NCBI GenBank assembly: GCA_025055975.1
Contig: JANWWM010000025.1
Span: 124,001-188,000, forward strand
DNA from: Chloroherpetonaceae bacterium
GTDB taxonomy: Bacteria > Bacteroidota > Chlorobiia > Chlorobiales > Thermochlorobacteraceae
Length of the DNA: 64,000 nucleotides
Reading direction: 5' to 3'
The notes below the pieces were generated by a model. That model had not been told where the DNA came from. It did not search any database and saw only the letters and a list, made by a program, of their open reading frames with translations. Position 1 is the stretch's first letter. Each line of letters starts with the position of its first letter. Both the position numbers and the translations under genes were made by a program. This document shows, piece by piece, positions 46,874 through 56,354 of this stretch.

Positions 46874-48517
46874 CTAATCGCTCGCTTCGCCCAAATGCTT
46901 CGACAGCGTTTTCTCCAAGTTCTCGCCGCGCAGGTCGCCATCAACGGCGAGAATGTAACCTTTGTCGTCAACCAAAATCGGTTTTGGAACGACTATCACC
47001 TCGAAGCGCTTGGCAATCTCGTGATTGAACGCGCCCGCAAGATGCGCATGCAACCACGGCATTTTGAACTTCGTTGCGCGGAACTTCTCCACCGTTTGAG
47101 GCGAATCGTCAAACGAGAGGCTCAAAATCTCGAAGCCTTTTTTGCCTTTGAACTTTTCGTATGCCTCGTGCATCTTCGGCAACTCCTCGACGCACGGCAC
47201 GCACCACACCGCCCAGAAGTCTATCAAGTAATGCTTGCCCAGCATTGAAGCGCGAGAGACTTTCTCGCCTGAAAAGAGCGTAACCTCAAAGTCAGGCACA
47301 GGATTGCCTGCCTGAATCACTCTGTCAGGATTAAATTGCTTCAAACCGTATTCTGCGTCAGGCAGGTCGGCGTATTTCTCTTTGAGTTCGTTGTAAATCG
47401 CGCGCAGTTTCTCCTTGTCGCCGCTCCGCATGGCGTAAAGCCCCAAGCCAATCAATGCGTCGCACTGAACGCCGCGGTCGGGATTTTTTGCTTTGAACTC
47501 CGTAAGCAGTTGAACTGCCCTTGCCGATGCGGCGGAGTCTATGCCCAAACCAACAAGACCGAGCAAGTTTGGATACGCCGCCCAAATCACCGACGAAGCG
47601 GGAACGAGTCGGAGCAACTCTTCTGCCTCTGCATTGTCAGCTTTGTTGAAAAAGCTCAAAAGGCTCCATCGCATCAGAGCGGCGAATTGGCGCGCTTCCA
47701 AGCGTTCCGAAGCGTTGTTTTTGATGGCGGCAAGTTCGCTAACGATTGGCTTGTAGTCGTATTTGATTTCGCTCGCGCCGGGATTTTTCTCGCGCTCCTC
47801 TATGAGCGCGGCAATTGCTTCGTCTCGCGCGGTCTCGACGCGCTCGCTGATGACAAAGAATTTCTCGAGGTAGGAATGCGCCTTGTCCCAACGCAGTTTC
47901 GCCGTTGCGTCTCCGGGCGCGCGAGGCATTTTTTTAGGGTCAAAGACGATTTTGACGCTCTCGCCTTGCTTCACGCGCAGGACGGAGTGGTAGTCGCCGC
48001 CGCCGTCATAGACGAAGTAATCGGATTGCGTGCCGTTATGCGAGCGATTGCGCGCATTCGCATCGAGAATTTGGTAAGCAAACGTGTCGGCAGTTGCGGT
48101 CGCAACGAATGAAAACGTCCCATCGGCTTCGCGCGTCATTTCCGCAAGCTCCTTGCTTCCCTTGACGCGGATTCTGACTTTGCTTAATTCAGGCTTTAGC
48201 ATCATGCCGAGCATTTGGACATTGAGCCGAACCGTTTTGTCTTTCTCGGTTAGAATCACGGGGATTCTCGCGGGTTGGCAATTGGGCGAGCTGAACAAGA
48301 GCGCGTAGAAGCCGGGCTTTTCTACCGAGAGGCGATAATTGCCATCAAAAATTGCGGTCGCAGGCGGCGATGACCTCACTGCGCTAATTGGCTCAATTGA
48401 CACGTGAGCGAGCGTCGGTTTGGAGCCATCGCGCAATGTTATCGCGCCGCTAATCGTGATTTGCGCAAGCAACGTTTGCGCCGAAAAGAGTAGCGAAAGC
48501 GGCAATATGCGAGTCAT
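46874..48517 (-). CDS. Periplasmic/secreted TlpA-type thioredoxin-fold protein with large N-terminal region
   Basis: Protein of 547 residues with a signal peptide (MTRILPLSLLFSAQTLLAQ), an N-terminal beta-rich carboxypeptidase-regulatory-like region (about 20-110), a helical middle, and a C-terminal thioredoxin domain with active site WCVPC (438-442) in LIDFWAVWCVPCVEELPKMH. The cis-proline side is at VVPKPILVD. Bacteroidota encode many such TlpA-like proteins for thiol-disulfide exchange outside the cytoplasm; the client is unknown. By eye its codon use is a little less G+C-biased than its neighbours. Confidence 0.85.
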   Translation of the reverse strand: MTRILPLSLLFSAQTLLAQITISGAITLRDGSKPTLAHVSIEPISAVRSSPPATAIFDGNYRLSVEKPGFYALLFSSPNCQPARIPVILTEKDKTVRLNVQMLGMMLKPELSKVRIRVKGSKELAEMTREADGTFSFVATATADTFAYQILDANARNRSHNGTQSDYFVYDGGGDYHSVLRVKQGESVKIVFDPKKMPRAPGDATAKLRWDKAHSYLEKFFVISERVETARDEAIAALIEEREKNPGASEIKYDYKPIVSELAAIKNNASERLEARQFAALMRWSLLSFFNKADNAEAEELLRLVPASSVIWAAYPNLLGLVGLGIDSAASARAVQLLTEFKAKNPDRGVQCDALIGLGLYAMRSGDKEKLRAIYNELKEKYADLPDAEYGLKQFNPDRVIQAGNPVPDFEVTLFSGEKVSRASMLGKHYLIDFWAVWCVPCVEELPKMHEAYEKFKGKKGFEILSLSFDDSPQTVEKFRATKFKMPWLHAHLAGAFNHEIAKRFEVIVVPKPILVDDKGYILAVDGDLRGENLEKTLSKHLGEASD

Positions 48518-48680
48518 GGTTCGTTGGATTTGAGATTAAGCGGGAAAAAACGCCTCGAAATTACGATATCGCTCCGCGAAAGTTTCTGCAAGAGGGCGTG
48601 GCGCTTGCGGCATTTTGGGATTCGTCGCCGATTTGAAGAATTTTGCGAAAGGTCGCCGCGATTGCGATTTTCCATCGAGT

Positions 48681-51600
48681 ATGCGCCGATGTTTGCTTCT
48701 GCTCGCTCTGCTGTTTTCCGCTCGTCTTTTGGGGCAAGTCGAGCGCGCCTTGCCGCAACCGCTTTTCCAACTTGGAGTCGCGCTTGATTCCGCTCGATCG
48801 ATGCAACTGTCCTTGCGCCACAAGCGAGGCGCGTTTTCCGAAGAGGAACTCGCTTTGGTTCGCGCGGAACTGGCGCGCTTGGGCGGCGCGATGGGAACGC
48901 ATCTTGGCGGATTGCTGACGATTTCGATTCCAACGAGTCAAATTCAATCGCTTCGAAAGGCTTTGCCTTTCGCGGAAGCGGAACTTCATCCGCCCGACGA
49001 ACCGCTCTCGATGAGCGTCAGTCGCGGCAATTCGCAGATTGGCGGCGCATGGCGAGGCGTTAATGTCGATACGGCGCATGCGCTTGGCTTCACGGGCAAA
49101 GGCGTTTTGGTTGGCGTGGTCGATGATGGGTTCGACATCTATCACGGCGACTTCAAAGACGCAAATGGCAAGACGCGCATTCTGTTCGTTTGGAATCAGA
49201 TGAACGACGCGCCCGCGCAATTTCCGACCTCGCCCGCCTACGCCTACGGAACGGAGTGGGACAGCGCCGCCATCAACGCCAATCTCGCCAGCGTTCCCAA
49301 CAACGCGCACGGCACGAATTGCTTGGGCATTCTGGCGGGCGACGGCTCGCAAAGCGGCGAAAAAGGCGTCGCGCCCGACGCCAACATCATTCTCGTCGTC
49401 CGAAAAACGGGAACGGGCGCAACGAGCGCAAACGTCGTCGATGCGTTCAACTACATTCAAAAGAAAGCCAAGCAACTCGGCTTGCCCGTTTCCATCAGTT
49501 ACAGCATCGGCGGACACAGCGGCGCGCACGATGGCACGCGCGACCAAGAACTCGCCATCGACTCGCTTTCGGGCAACGGCGTTCTCTTCGCCACCGCCGC
49601 AGGCAACGACCGAACCACGGGCGTCTACACAAACGCTTTCGTCTCGCAAAATTCAACCACCGATTTGCTCTTCACGGCGATCAACCCAAGCGGATTTTTC
49701 GTCGGCAATGCGTGGATAAGCGGCTCGGATTCGGTTGGCGTTTCGCTCGTCGCCCCAAACGGCGTGGCGATTTCCACGATTCCGACCGATTCCACCACGC
49801 CCATTTTGAGCGTCGCGGAAGGGCAATTTCAACTCTCCAACAAGCTCTACGCGCCCAACGGCGATTGGAACATTCAGTGGGGCATTAGACCGACGGCAAG
49901 CCACGTGGGCACGTGGCGATTGCGATTGCACGGCGGCAACATCGTCAGTTCGGGCAAAGTCGATGCGTGGCGAACCAGCGCGAGCGCCAACGGCGTTTGG
50001 CAGAACCCGATTCACGAAAAGACCATCGTAACGCCGAGCACGGCGGATTCGACGATCGCGGTGGCGGCGTTTCAAATTTCCGACGGCGCGATTTCGCCCG
50101 TTTCCAGCGTCGGCAGAACGCGCGACGAGCGCGACAAGCCCGAACTCGCCGCGCCCACGAACGTAACCACGACCGCAGGCTCGCTCGGCGGCACGTCCGC
50201 CAGCGCGCCGCACGTGGCGGGAGTCGCCGCCTTGCTCTTGCAAGCCGAACCGACCCTCTCCGTCAGTCGTTGCAGACAACTTTTGTTGGACTCGGCGAGA
50301 ACGGACGCGCAAACGGGTTCGATTCCGCCGTTCAGCGTAAGTTGGGGCAATGGCAAAGTCCATGCGTTTGGCGCGCTCAGGCGGCAAAATCCCTTCGCGC
50401 CGCTCGCGCTCTCGGCAAGCGCCATCGCGCCCACGTCGCTAATGCTCTCATGGTCGGGCGCGTCAAGCCAATTTCGACTCGAACAAAACGGATCCGTCAT
50501 CTACGAGGGAACGGCTACGTCGCAACTCGTCGCGGGACTTTCGCCAAACTCGACCCACACGTTCTCGTTGCGCGGCAAACAAGCGACGACAAACGCGCTC
50601 TCGCCAAGCCAGATCTCGCTCGTCGTGGCTACGCCCGCGATCGACACGAACATCGCCGCCATCGCCAAAACGCGAACCTTCCACGTCGGCGAAGGCACGT
50701 CGCCATTCAGCCTCGGAACGACGGGCGCGACGCTTCACTTCCCGTCGGGCGTAACGACGAGCGCAAGCTTCACGGCGATTCGCTGGACGACCCAACCCTC
50801 CGTCGTCGGCGCTTTGCCGTCGGGCATTGCGAACATATCGGCAGATGGCTATTGGACGATTGGCGCGTCGTCGGGTCCGAGCGTCGGCGCCTATTCGCTC
50901 TCGCTTGATTTGACGGGCTTCGGCGGCATTTCGAATTTTAACTCGCTCAAAGTTTTGAAGCGCCTCGATCCGTCGAGCGTTTGGCAAAAGGTCGAAGATT
51001 TGGGCGCGAGCGTCAGTTACAACGCGCCCATCATTTCGATCTCGAACCTGACGACGTTTAGCGATTTCGTCGTCGCTTCGGTCGGAGACAATCCGTTGCC
51101 CGTTTCGCTCACGGCGTTTTCGGCGCGTCAGAGCGGCGCGAGCGCGTTGCTGGAATGGAGAACGATGAGCGAGCGGAACAATTTGGGCTTCGTCGTTTTG
51201 CGCGAAGAGCGGGGCGAGTGGCGCGCCATCGCAAGTCATCAAACGAGCCAAGCCTTGCGCGGCGGCGGCACGACGACCATCGAGCGCCGCTACGAATTTC
51301 TCGACCGCCTCGTCGAAATCGGCAAAACGTATCGCTACAAACTGCGCTCGGTCGATTTTGACGGAACGCTTCACGATTACGCGCCCGTCGCCGTCGTCGA
51401 GATGAAATCGCTCGCGTCCGAAAAGCCGCGTCAATACGCGCTGCATCAAAACTATCCCAATCCGTTCAATCCGACGACGGTCATTCGCTACGATTTGCCC
51501 GTCGCAAGCGACGTGAAGTTGGAACTCTTCGATGCCTTGGGGCGAAAGGTGGCGACGCTCGTCGAGGCGCGTCAGGGCGCGGGCGTTTATTTCGTCTCGC

Positions 51601-51692
51601 TCAATGCCTCCAACCTTTCGAGCGGGTTGTATGTCTGCTCGCTCAAAGCGGGCGCGTTTTCGGCGACGCGCAAACTGTTGCTGATGAAATAG
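48681..51692 (+). CDS. Secreted subtilisin-like peptidase (S8) with type IX secretion sorting tail
   Basis: Protein of 1003 residues. Signal peptide (RRCLLLLALLFSARLLGQ), then an S8 domain with catalytic D148 in VGVVDDGFD, H210 in NAHGTNCLGILAG and S506 in GTSASAPHVAGVAALLL. A fibronectin-like segment (about 590-680) and a beta-rich region follow. The last 80 residues are a Por/type A sorting domain: NYPNPFNPTTVIRYDLP, VKLELFDALGRKVATL and SGLYVCSLKAG. This tail marks export by the type IX system and attachment to or release from the surface. The ATG at 48681 gives the signal peptide. Confidence 0.93.
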   Translation: MRRCLLLLALLFSARLLGQVERALPQPLFQLGVALDSARSMQLSLRHKRGAFSEEELALVRAELARLGGAMGTHLGGLLTISIPTSQIQSLRKALPFAEAELHPPDEPLSMSVSRGNSQIGGAWRGVNVDTAHALGFTGKGVLVGVVDDGFDIYHGDFKDANGKTRILFVWNQMNDAPAQFPTSPAYAYGTEWDSAAINANLASVPNNAHGTNCLGILAGDGSQSGEKGVAPDANIILVVRKTGTGATSANVVDAFNYIQKKAKQLGLPVSISYSIGGHSGAHDGTRDQELAIDSLSGNGVLFATAAGNDRTTGVYTNAFVSQNSTTDLLFTAINPSGFFVGNAWISGSDSVGVSLVAPNGVAISTIPTDSTTPILSVAEGQFQLSNKLYAPNGDWNIQWGIRPTASHVGTWRLRLHGGNIVSSGKVDAWRTSASANGVWQNPIHEKTIVTPSTADSTIAVAAFQISDGAISPVSSVGRTRDERDKPELAAPTNVTTTAGSLGGTSASAPHVAGVAALLLQAEPTLSVSRCRQLLLDSARTDAQTGSIPPFSVSWGNGKVHAFGALRRQNPFAPLALSASAIAPTSLMLSWSGASSQFRLEQNGSVIYEGTATSQLVAGLSPNSTHTFSLRGKQATTNALSPSQISLVVATPAIDTNIAAIAKTRTFHVGEGTSPFSLGTTGATLHFPSGVTTSASFTAIRWTTQPSVVGALPSGIANISADGYWTIGASSGPSVGAYSLSLDLTGFGGISNFNSLKVLKRLDPSSVWQKVEDLGASVSYNAPIISISNLTTFSDFVVASVGDNPLPVSLTAFSARQSGASALLEWRTMSERNNLGFVVLREERGEWRAIASHQTSQALRGGGTTTIERRYEFLDRLVEIGKTYRYKLRSVDFDGTLHDYAPVAVVEMKSLASEKPRQYALHQNYPNPFNPTTVIRYDLPVASDVKLELFDALGRKVATLVEARQGAGVYFVSLNASNLSSGLYVCSLKAGAFSATRKLLLMK

Positions 51693-51785
51693 GCTCGCAA
51701 CGCCTCGCAAACGGGAACCGCTTTCGAAAAAGATTTTTCTAAATTCCGCCTGATTCAACTTGCTCGCAAAAAAGCGGTCGATTCC

Positions 51786-54152
51786 ATGCGCAAAAAGGTT
51801 GCGGAATTTTTCAAAACGAAAATTGCGACGAGCATCTGGTTCACGGCGCTTCTGTTCACGCCCGTCATCGTCGTTTTGTCGTTTTTGCTCTCGCGCTTTG
51901 CGGTGTTTGAAAATCTCGAACTCAAAGCGCTCGACATTCGCTTCAACTCTCGCCCAATCGACACGACCTTCAAGAAGACGGCGAAAGTCGTGCTCATTCC
52001 CGTCAACGACCAAGCGCAGAAAGCCATCAAGCCGTTTCCGTGGCCGCGCGATTATCACGCCCGAATCATTCGCAACCTGACGCGAGCGGGCGCGAAGGTC
52101 GTGGCGTTTGACTTCGTCTTCGACGACATCGACCGCTCAGGCGGCGACGAGGAATTTCGCAAAGCGGCGGCGGAGTGTCGGAACGTCGTCGTCGCGGGCA
52201 GAGAGCCAACCGATTTCACCGAAGCCTCGAAGGTCGAATACAAGTCGGTCGAAAAAGCCAACTACCTGACGATTTTCGACGGCACGCCCGGCGCAATGGT
52301 TGGCAACGTGAACGTGCGCCAAGACAACGACGGCGTTCTGCGTCGCTATCACCCCGCGAGCGTCGACGTGATGGGCAAACAGTTTCTCTCCTTCGCTTAC
52401 GCGATTCTCAAACTCTATACGGGAACGCAAGACACGGTCGGCTACGACGGCGAATATTTCACCTTCGCGGGCAAGAAAATCCCGTCCTACGACGGCGAAT
52501 CCATCTTGCTCAATCCCTACGGACCGAGCCACTCGTTCTTGGAGATTTCCGCCGACAACATCCTCGACGACCGCGAGTTTATGACCAAAGCCGAAGAAGA
52601 ACTCTTCTACGCCGCCCTGCGCGAGAACGGCGTCTACGAACAATTGAAAATCGATTCCGCCACCGTCGCTCAAAACGCGACGCTCCGACAAAAACTCATT
52701 GAGAACGAAGAACTGCGCGAACTTTGGGCGATTGACATCTTCGAAGATCCGCTCGCGGGCGTTCAAGAACTCGTCAAGGGCAAGATCTGCATCGTCGGTC
52801 CGATGTTCCCCGAAGCCAAAGACGATTTTCCGACATCGATGTGGACGGACGGTCGCCCCGACCAAAACAAGATGTATGGCGTGGAAGCGCACGCCATCGC
52901 CACGCAGAATTTCATCGATGAAAAATTCATCAGGCGCGCCAATCCCCTGACGATATTGGGCTTGATGGCGGCGGCGAGTTTTCTCGCCTTTGGCGCGTCG
53001 GTCTCGCTCAAGCGCCTCAAGTTTCCGAACCCAAACGCGCTGTTCGTCTTGACGACGATCGCCGCCGTTGCCGTTTTCGCGGGCGTTCTCGCGCTGGCGC
53101 TTTACATCGGGGAAGTCTCGCCGATTGAGTATTTCCTCGCTCAAACGCCCCTCGTCAAATCGCTTTTCGTTGTGGGCGTTCTTGGCGCGGCGTTGCTATT
53201 GAGCTACATTCTCAAACGCGCCAATTCGATGGCGGAGTTTTCGACCGAAGTGGCGGCGATCGCGTTCAGCGTTGGGGCGTTTGCGGGATTGAATCTTTAC
53301 GCGGAAAAGATGTTCGTCGAAGAGCGCGTGCTCGTCGCCGTCGTGCCGTTGGCGATCGCCATCGCCTTCGCTTACGGCGGAAGCATTCTGTATCAATACT
53401 TTACCGAGTCGCGCCAGAAGAAGATGATTAAAGGGTTCTTCAACACCTACGTGCCGCCCGCCCTCGTCGAGCAGATGATTCAAAATCCCGATATGTTCAA
53501 GCTTGGCGGCGAGCGCCGAGAACTGACAATGTTTTTCAGCGACGTCAAGGGCTTTACGAACATCTCCGAAAGTTTCAAAAACGAGCCTGAAAAGCTCACC
53601 GAGTTGATGAACGAGTATTTGGGGGCGATGACCGACATCGTCTTCAAATACGGCGGCACGCTCGACAAATACATCGGCGACGCGGTCGTCGCATTTTGGA
53701 ACGCGCCTCTGCCCGTCGAAGACCACGCGCTCAAAGCCTGCTACGCCGCCATTGAGATGCAAGAAAAACTCAAAGAAATGCGTCCGATTTGGAAGGCGAA
53801 ATACGGGCACGAGATTTATTCCCGAATGGGCATCAACACCGCGCCCGTCATCGTCGGCAATATGGGGTCGCAAGGGCGATTCGCTTACACGGCGATGGGC
53901 GACGGAATGAACCTTGCCGCTCGCCTCGAAGCCGCCAACAAAGCCTTCGGCACTTACATCCTGATTTCCCAATTCACCTACGAGCGCGTCAAGGAGAAAT
54001 GCCTCTGCCGATGGCTCGCGGAAATCACCGTTCAAGGCAAAGCCGAACCCATCAAAGTCTATGAACTCATCAGGCGCAGACTGCCCGGCGAGCCTGAACC
54101 CGAACCCGCCGAAACCGCGTTCAAAGGCGTGATGGCGGTCGCCAAAGAATGA
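51786..54152 (+). CDS. CHASE2-domain adenylate/guanylate cyclase
   Basis: Class III nucleotide cyclase of 788 residues: one N-terminal membrane helix (about 19-38), a large extracytoplasmic CHASE2 sensor (about 40-385), a set of membrane helices (about 395-540), and the cyclase domain with metal-binding D586 in FFSDVKGFT and D632 in DKYIGDAVVAFW. The lysine in LDKYIGD favours ATP over GTP, so a cAMP product is likely. The signal sensed by CHASE2 is unknown. It stands alone, 93 bases after the subtilase stop and 52 before aat. Confidence 0.93.
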   Translation: MRKKVAEFFKTKIATSIWFTALLFTPVIVVLSFLLSRFAVFENLELKALDIRFNSRPIDTTFKKTAKVVLIPVNDQAQKAIKPFPWPRDYHARIIRNLTRAGAKVVAFDFVFDDIDRSGGDEEFRKAAAECRNVVVAGREPTDFTEASKVEYKSVEKANYLTIFDGTPGAMVGNVNVRQDNDGVLRRYHPASVDVMGKQFLSFAYAILKLYTGTQDTVGYDGEYFTFAGKKIPSYDGESILLNPYGPSHSFLEISADNILDDREFMTKAEEELFYAALRENGVYEQLKIDSATVAQNATLRQKLIENEELRELWAIDIFEDPLAGVQELVKGKICIVGPMFPEAKDDFPTSMWTDGRPDQNKMYGVEAHAIATQNFIDEKFIRRANPLTILGLMAAASFLAFGASVSLKRLKFPNPNALFVLTTIAAVAVFAGVLALALYIGEVSPIEYFLAQTPLVKSLFVVGVLGAALLLSYILKRANSMAEFSTEVAAIAFSVGAFAGLNLYAEKMFVEERVLVAVVPLAIAIAFAYGGSILYQYFTESRQKKMIKGFFNTYVPPALVEQMIQNPDMFKLGGERRELTMFFSDVKGFTNISESFKNEPEKLTELMNEYLGAMTDIVFKYGGTLDKYIGDAVVAFWNAPLPVEDHALKACYAAIEMQEKLKEMRPIWKAKYGHEIYSRMGINTAPVIVGNMGSQGRFAYTAMGDGMNLAARLEAANKAFGTYILISQFTYERVKEKCLCRWLAEITVQGKAEPIKVYELIRRRLPGEPEPEPAETAFKGVMAVAKE

Positions 54153-54204
54153 CGCTCGTGGTCGCAGGTCGATTTTGACGTTCAACCAATAACGATTGAC
54201 GCGC

Positions 54205-54807
54205 ATGAAACACCGTCCGCAAACGCTTTCCGCCGATTTGCTCATCTACGGATACAGCACGGGCATTTTCCCGATGGCTGATTCCGAAACGGGCGAAGTG
54301 CAGTGGTATCTGCCGCGAATGCGCGCCATCATTCCGCTGGATGGATTTCACGCGCCGCGCTCGCTTCGTCAAATCGTCAAGAAGAACCTGTTCGAGATTC
54401 GCATCAACGAAAATTTCGAAGCCGTGATGCGCAACTGCGCCACCGAGCGTGGCGATGGCAGAGGCACATGGATTTCCGAAGAGATGATTGAGGTCTATTG
54501 CGAACTGCACGACATGGGCTACGCGCACAGCGTCGAGTCGTATCAAGACGGCAGGCTTGTGGGCGGGCTGTATGGCGTGGCGATGGGCGGCGCGTTCTTC
54601 GGCGAATCGATGTTCTATCGCGTCTCCAACGCTTCAAAAGTCGCGCTCTATCACTTGGTCGAGCGTCTCAAAGCGCGCAACTTCGTTCTGCTCGATTCGC
54701 AATTTATGAACGACAACATCGCTCGTTTCGGCGCGATTGAAATCCCGCACAACGAATACTTGAATCTGCTCAAAGACGCCTTGAAAATTCGCGCCAGCTT
54801 CGTTTGA
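54205..54807 (+). CDS. aat: Leucyl/phenylalanyl-tRNA-protein transferase
   Basis: Adds Leu or Phe to N-terminal Arg/Lys of proteins, making N-degrons for ClpAP. The 200-residue protein has the Aat motifs YGYSTGIFPMAD, WYLPRMRAIIPLDGFHAPRSL, YAHSVESYQDGRLVGGLYG and GGAFFGESMFYRVSNASK, near the family length. An earlier TTG at 54196 is possible, but the ATG at 54205 fits better. Convergent with meaB, five bases apart. Confidence 0.95.
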   Translation: MKHRPQTLSADLLIYGYSTGIFPMADSETGEVQWYLPRMRAIIPLDGFHAPRSLRQIVKKNLFEIRINENFEAVMRNCATERGDGRGTWISEEMIEVYCELHDMGYAHSVESYQDGRLVGGLYGVAMGGAFFGESMFYRVSNASKVALYHLVERLKARNFVLLDSQFMNDNIARFGAIEIPHNEYLNLLKDALKIRASFV

Positions 54808-54812
54808 AACCG

Positions 54813-55820
54813 CTACGGCAACAGGTTGAGCAACTCTTTGGCGGCGCGAAACGGGCTAATCTCGCCGCTTCTGACGGCTTTTTCCAACAGAGGCAATTTC
54901 GCCTTGACGGCTTCGGAGGAGTAGAAGCGCGAGAGCAATTCGCGTTCAAGGGTTTGACGAAGCCAATGCGCCGCCTGCGCTTCGCGCTTGCGCGCGAGCC
55001 AGCCGTTTTCGGTCATTTGTTTCTCGAAGTCGAAAATCAGGTCGCGGATTTCTCTAACGCCTTCGCCCGTGAGCGCCGAGCATGTGAGCGAGCGCGGCGA
55101 CCAGCCGTTTGGGTTCGGCGGAAAAAGGCGCAAGGCTTGCGCGTATTCTTGCTGAGCGAGTTTGGCTTTTTGAACGTTCGTTCCGTCGGCTTTGGTGATG
55201 GCGATTAAATCCGCCATTTCCATAATGCCGCGCTTGATGCCTTGAAGTTCGTCGCCCGCGCCCGCAAGCATCAACAGCAAAAAGAAGTCGGTCATCGAGT
55301 GGACGGCGATTTCCGACTGCCCCACGCCGACGGTTTCAATGATGATGGCATCGAAGCCCGCCGCTTCGCAGAGAAGCATCGCCTCGCGCGTTTTGGGCGC
55401 GGCGCCGCCCAAGGCGCCCGACGAGGGCGACGGACGAATGAACGCTTGGTCGCTTTGAGCGAGCTTTTCCATTCGCGTTTTGTCGCCCAAGATGCTTCCG
55501 CGAGATTTTTCGCTCGTCGGGTCGATGGCGAGCACGGCGACGCGCCGACCCGCCTCGATGAGCGAAAGCCCAAACGCCTCAATGAACGTGCTCTTGCCAA
55601 CGCCCGGCGCGCCCGTAATCCCAACGCGAATCGACTTGCCGCTTCGCTTCAAACACTCGGCGACGACTTCTTCGGCGATGGCTTGATGTTCGGGGCGCTG
55701 ACTTTCGACGAGCGTGATGGCGCGCGCCAGCATCGAGCGATCGCCGCCTAACACGCCCGCCACGTAATCCGACGGCGAAAAAACGCGCTTGCGCTTGACG
55801 ATGAACGTGAATTCCGACAC
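54813..55820 (-). CDS. meaB: MeaB/ArgK-family GTPase, methylmalonyl-CoA mutase chaperone
   Basis: P-loop GTPase of 335 residues: G1 GITGAPGVGKST (67-78), VLAIDPTSEKSRGSILGDKTRM (G2/switch region) and AITKADGT (NKxD-like specificity site). It protects and reloads adenosylcobalamin in methylmalonyl-CoA mutase or related B12 mutases; no mutase is nearby. The start codon is GTG at 55820. It is the last gene of a minus-strand run starting with siaB, 39 bases after the lipoprotein. Confidence 0.9.
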   Translation of the reverse strand: MSEFTFIVKRKRVFSPSDYVAGVLGGDRSMLARAITLVESQRPEHQAIAEEVVAECLKRSGKSIRVGITGAPGVGKSTFIEAFGLSLIEAGRRVAVLAIDPTSEKSRGSILGDKTRMEKLAQSDQAFIRPSPSSGALGGAAPKTREAMLLCEAAGFDAIIIETVGVGQSEIAVHSMTDFFLLLMLAGAGDELQGIKRGIMEMADLIAITKADGTNVQKAKLAQQEYAQALRLFPPNPNGWSPRSLTCSALTGEGVREIRDLIFDFEKQMTENGWLARKREAQAAHWLRQTLERELLSRFYSSEAVKAKLPLLEKAVRSGEISPFRAAKELLNLLP

Positions 55821-55859
55821 GGCGAAACTTTTTTGAAGTTATCGCTTTTGGCGCAACCT

Positions 55860-56354
55860 TCACTCGATAAACACGTCGCCGTAGGTGATGACGTTGCCCG
55901 CGCCATCGACCATTCGGGCGCGAAAAAGCCTGCCGCGAAGCTCGGCAAGATTGCGATTCGGAGACATTTTGACGAAATCGAGCCGATACGTTTTCGCGCC
56001 AAAGTTCGGAACGTTGAGGTCGGTTTCCAGAATGACGGGATAACTGACGGGAACGCCGTCGCGCGAAATGCCGAGAAAATCGATGCGCGAAATCCCCGCC
56101 GAAGAGGAAAATCGAATCGTGAGTTGAACCTGCCCGTTGCGCGTCGGGTTCGGAAACGGAACTTGCGAAACGCTGACCTCGCCCGCAAAGCGAGCGGCGA
56201 CGCGCCAATCGTTTCGGTCTTCGCTGATGATTTGCCCGTTTTGATTGGTGCGCGTGAAACCCTCGATGGGATCGGTTTCCGTTTCAGGCTCCGCGCACGA
56301 GACAAGCCACGGCGAAGCGAAAAGAAGAGCCAACGCTGGCAAGAAGGCGCGCAT
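55860..56354 (-). CDS. Small lipoprotein of unknown function
   Basis: Protein of 164 residues with a lipobox (LVSC, Cys at residue 20) after a hydrophobic signal, followed by an acidic spacer (AEPETETDP) and beta-rich sequence (RNGQVQLTIRFSSSAGISRIDFLGIS). No family is recognised. Its ATG overlaps the last base of the kinase stop (TGATG), so it is translationally coupled to the histidine kinase and may belong to the same signalling unit as a surface or periplasmic partner. Confidence 0.75.
   Translation of the reverse strand: MRAFLPALALLFASPWLVSCAEPETETDPIEGFTRTNQNGQIISEDRNDWRVAARFAGEVSVSQVPFPNPTRNGQVQLTIRFSSSAGISRIDFLGISRDGVPVSYPVILETDLNVPNFGAKTYRLDFVKMSPNRNLAELRGRLFRARMVDGAGNVITYGDVFIE

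Noticed and set aside
50463-52058. 531-codon minus-strand open frame across the end of the subtilase and start of the cyclase
   Set aside because: It spans the gap between two convincing plus-strand genes and its translation is low-complexity arginine-rich.
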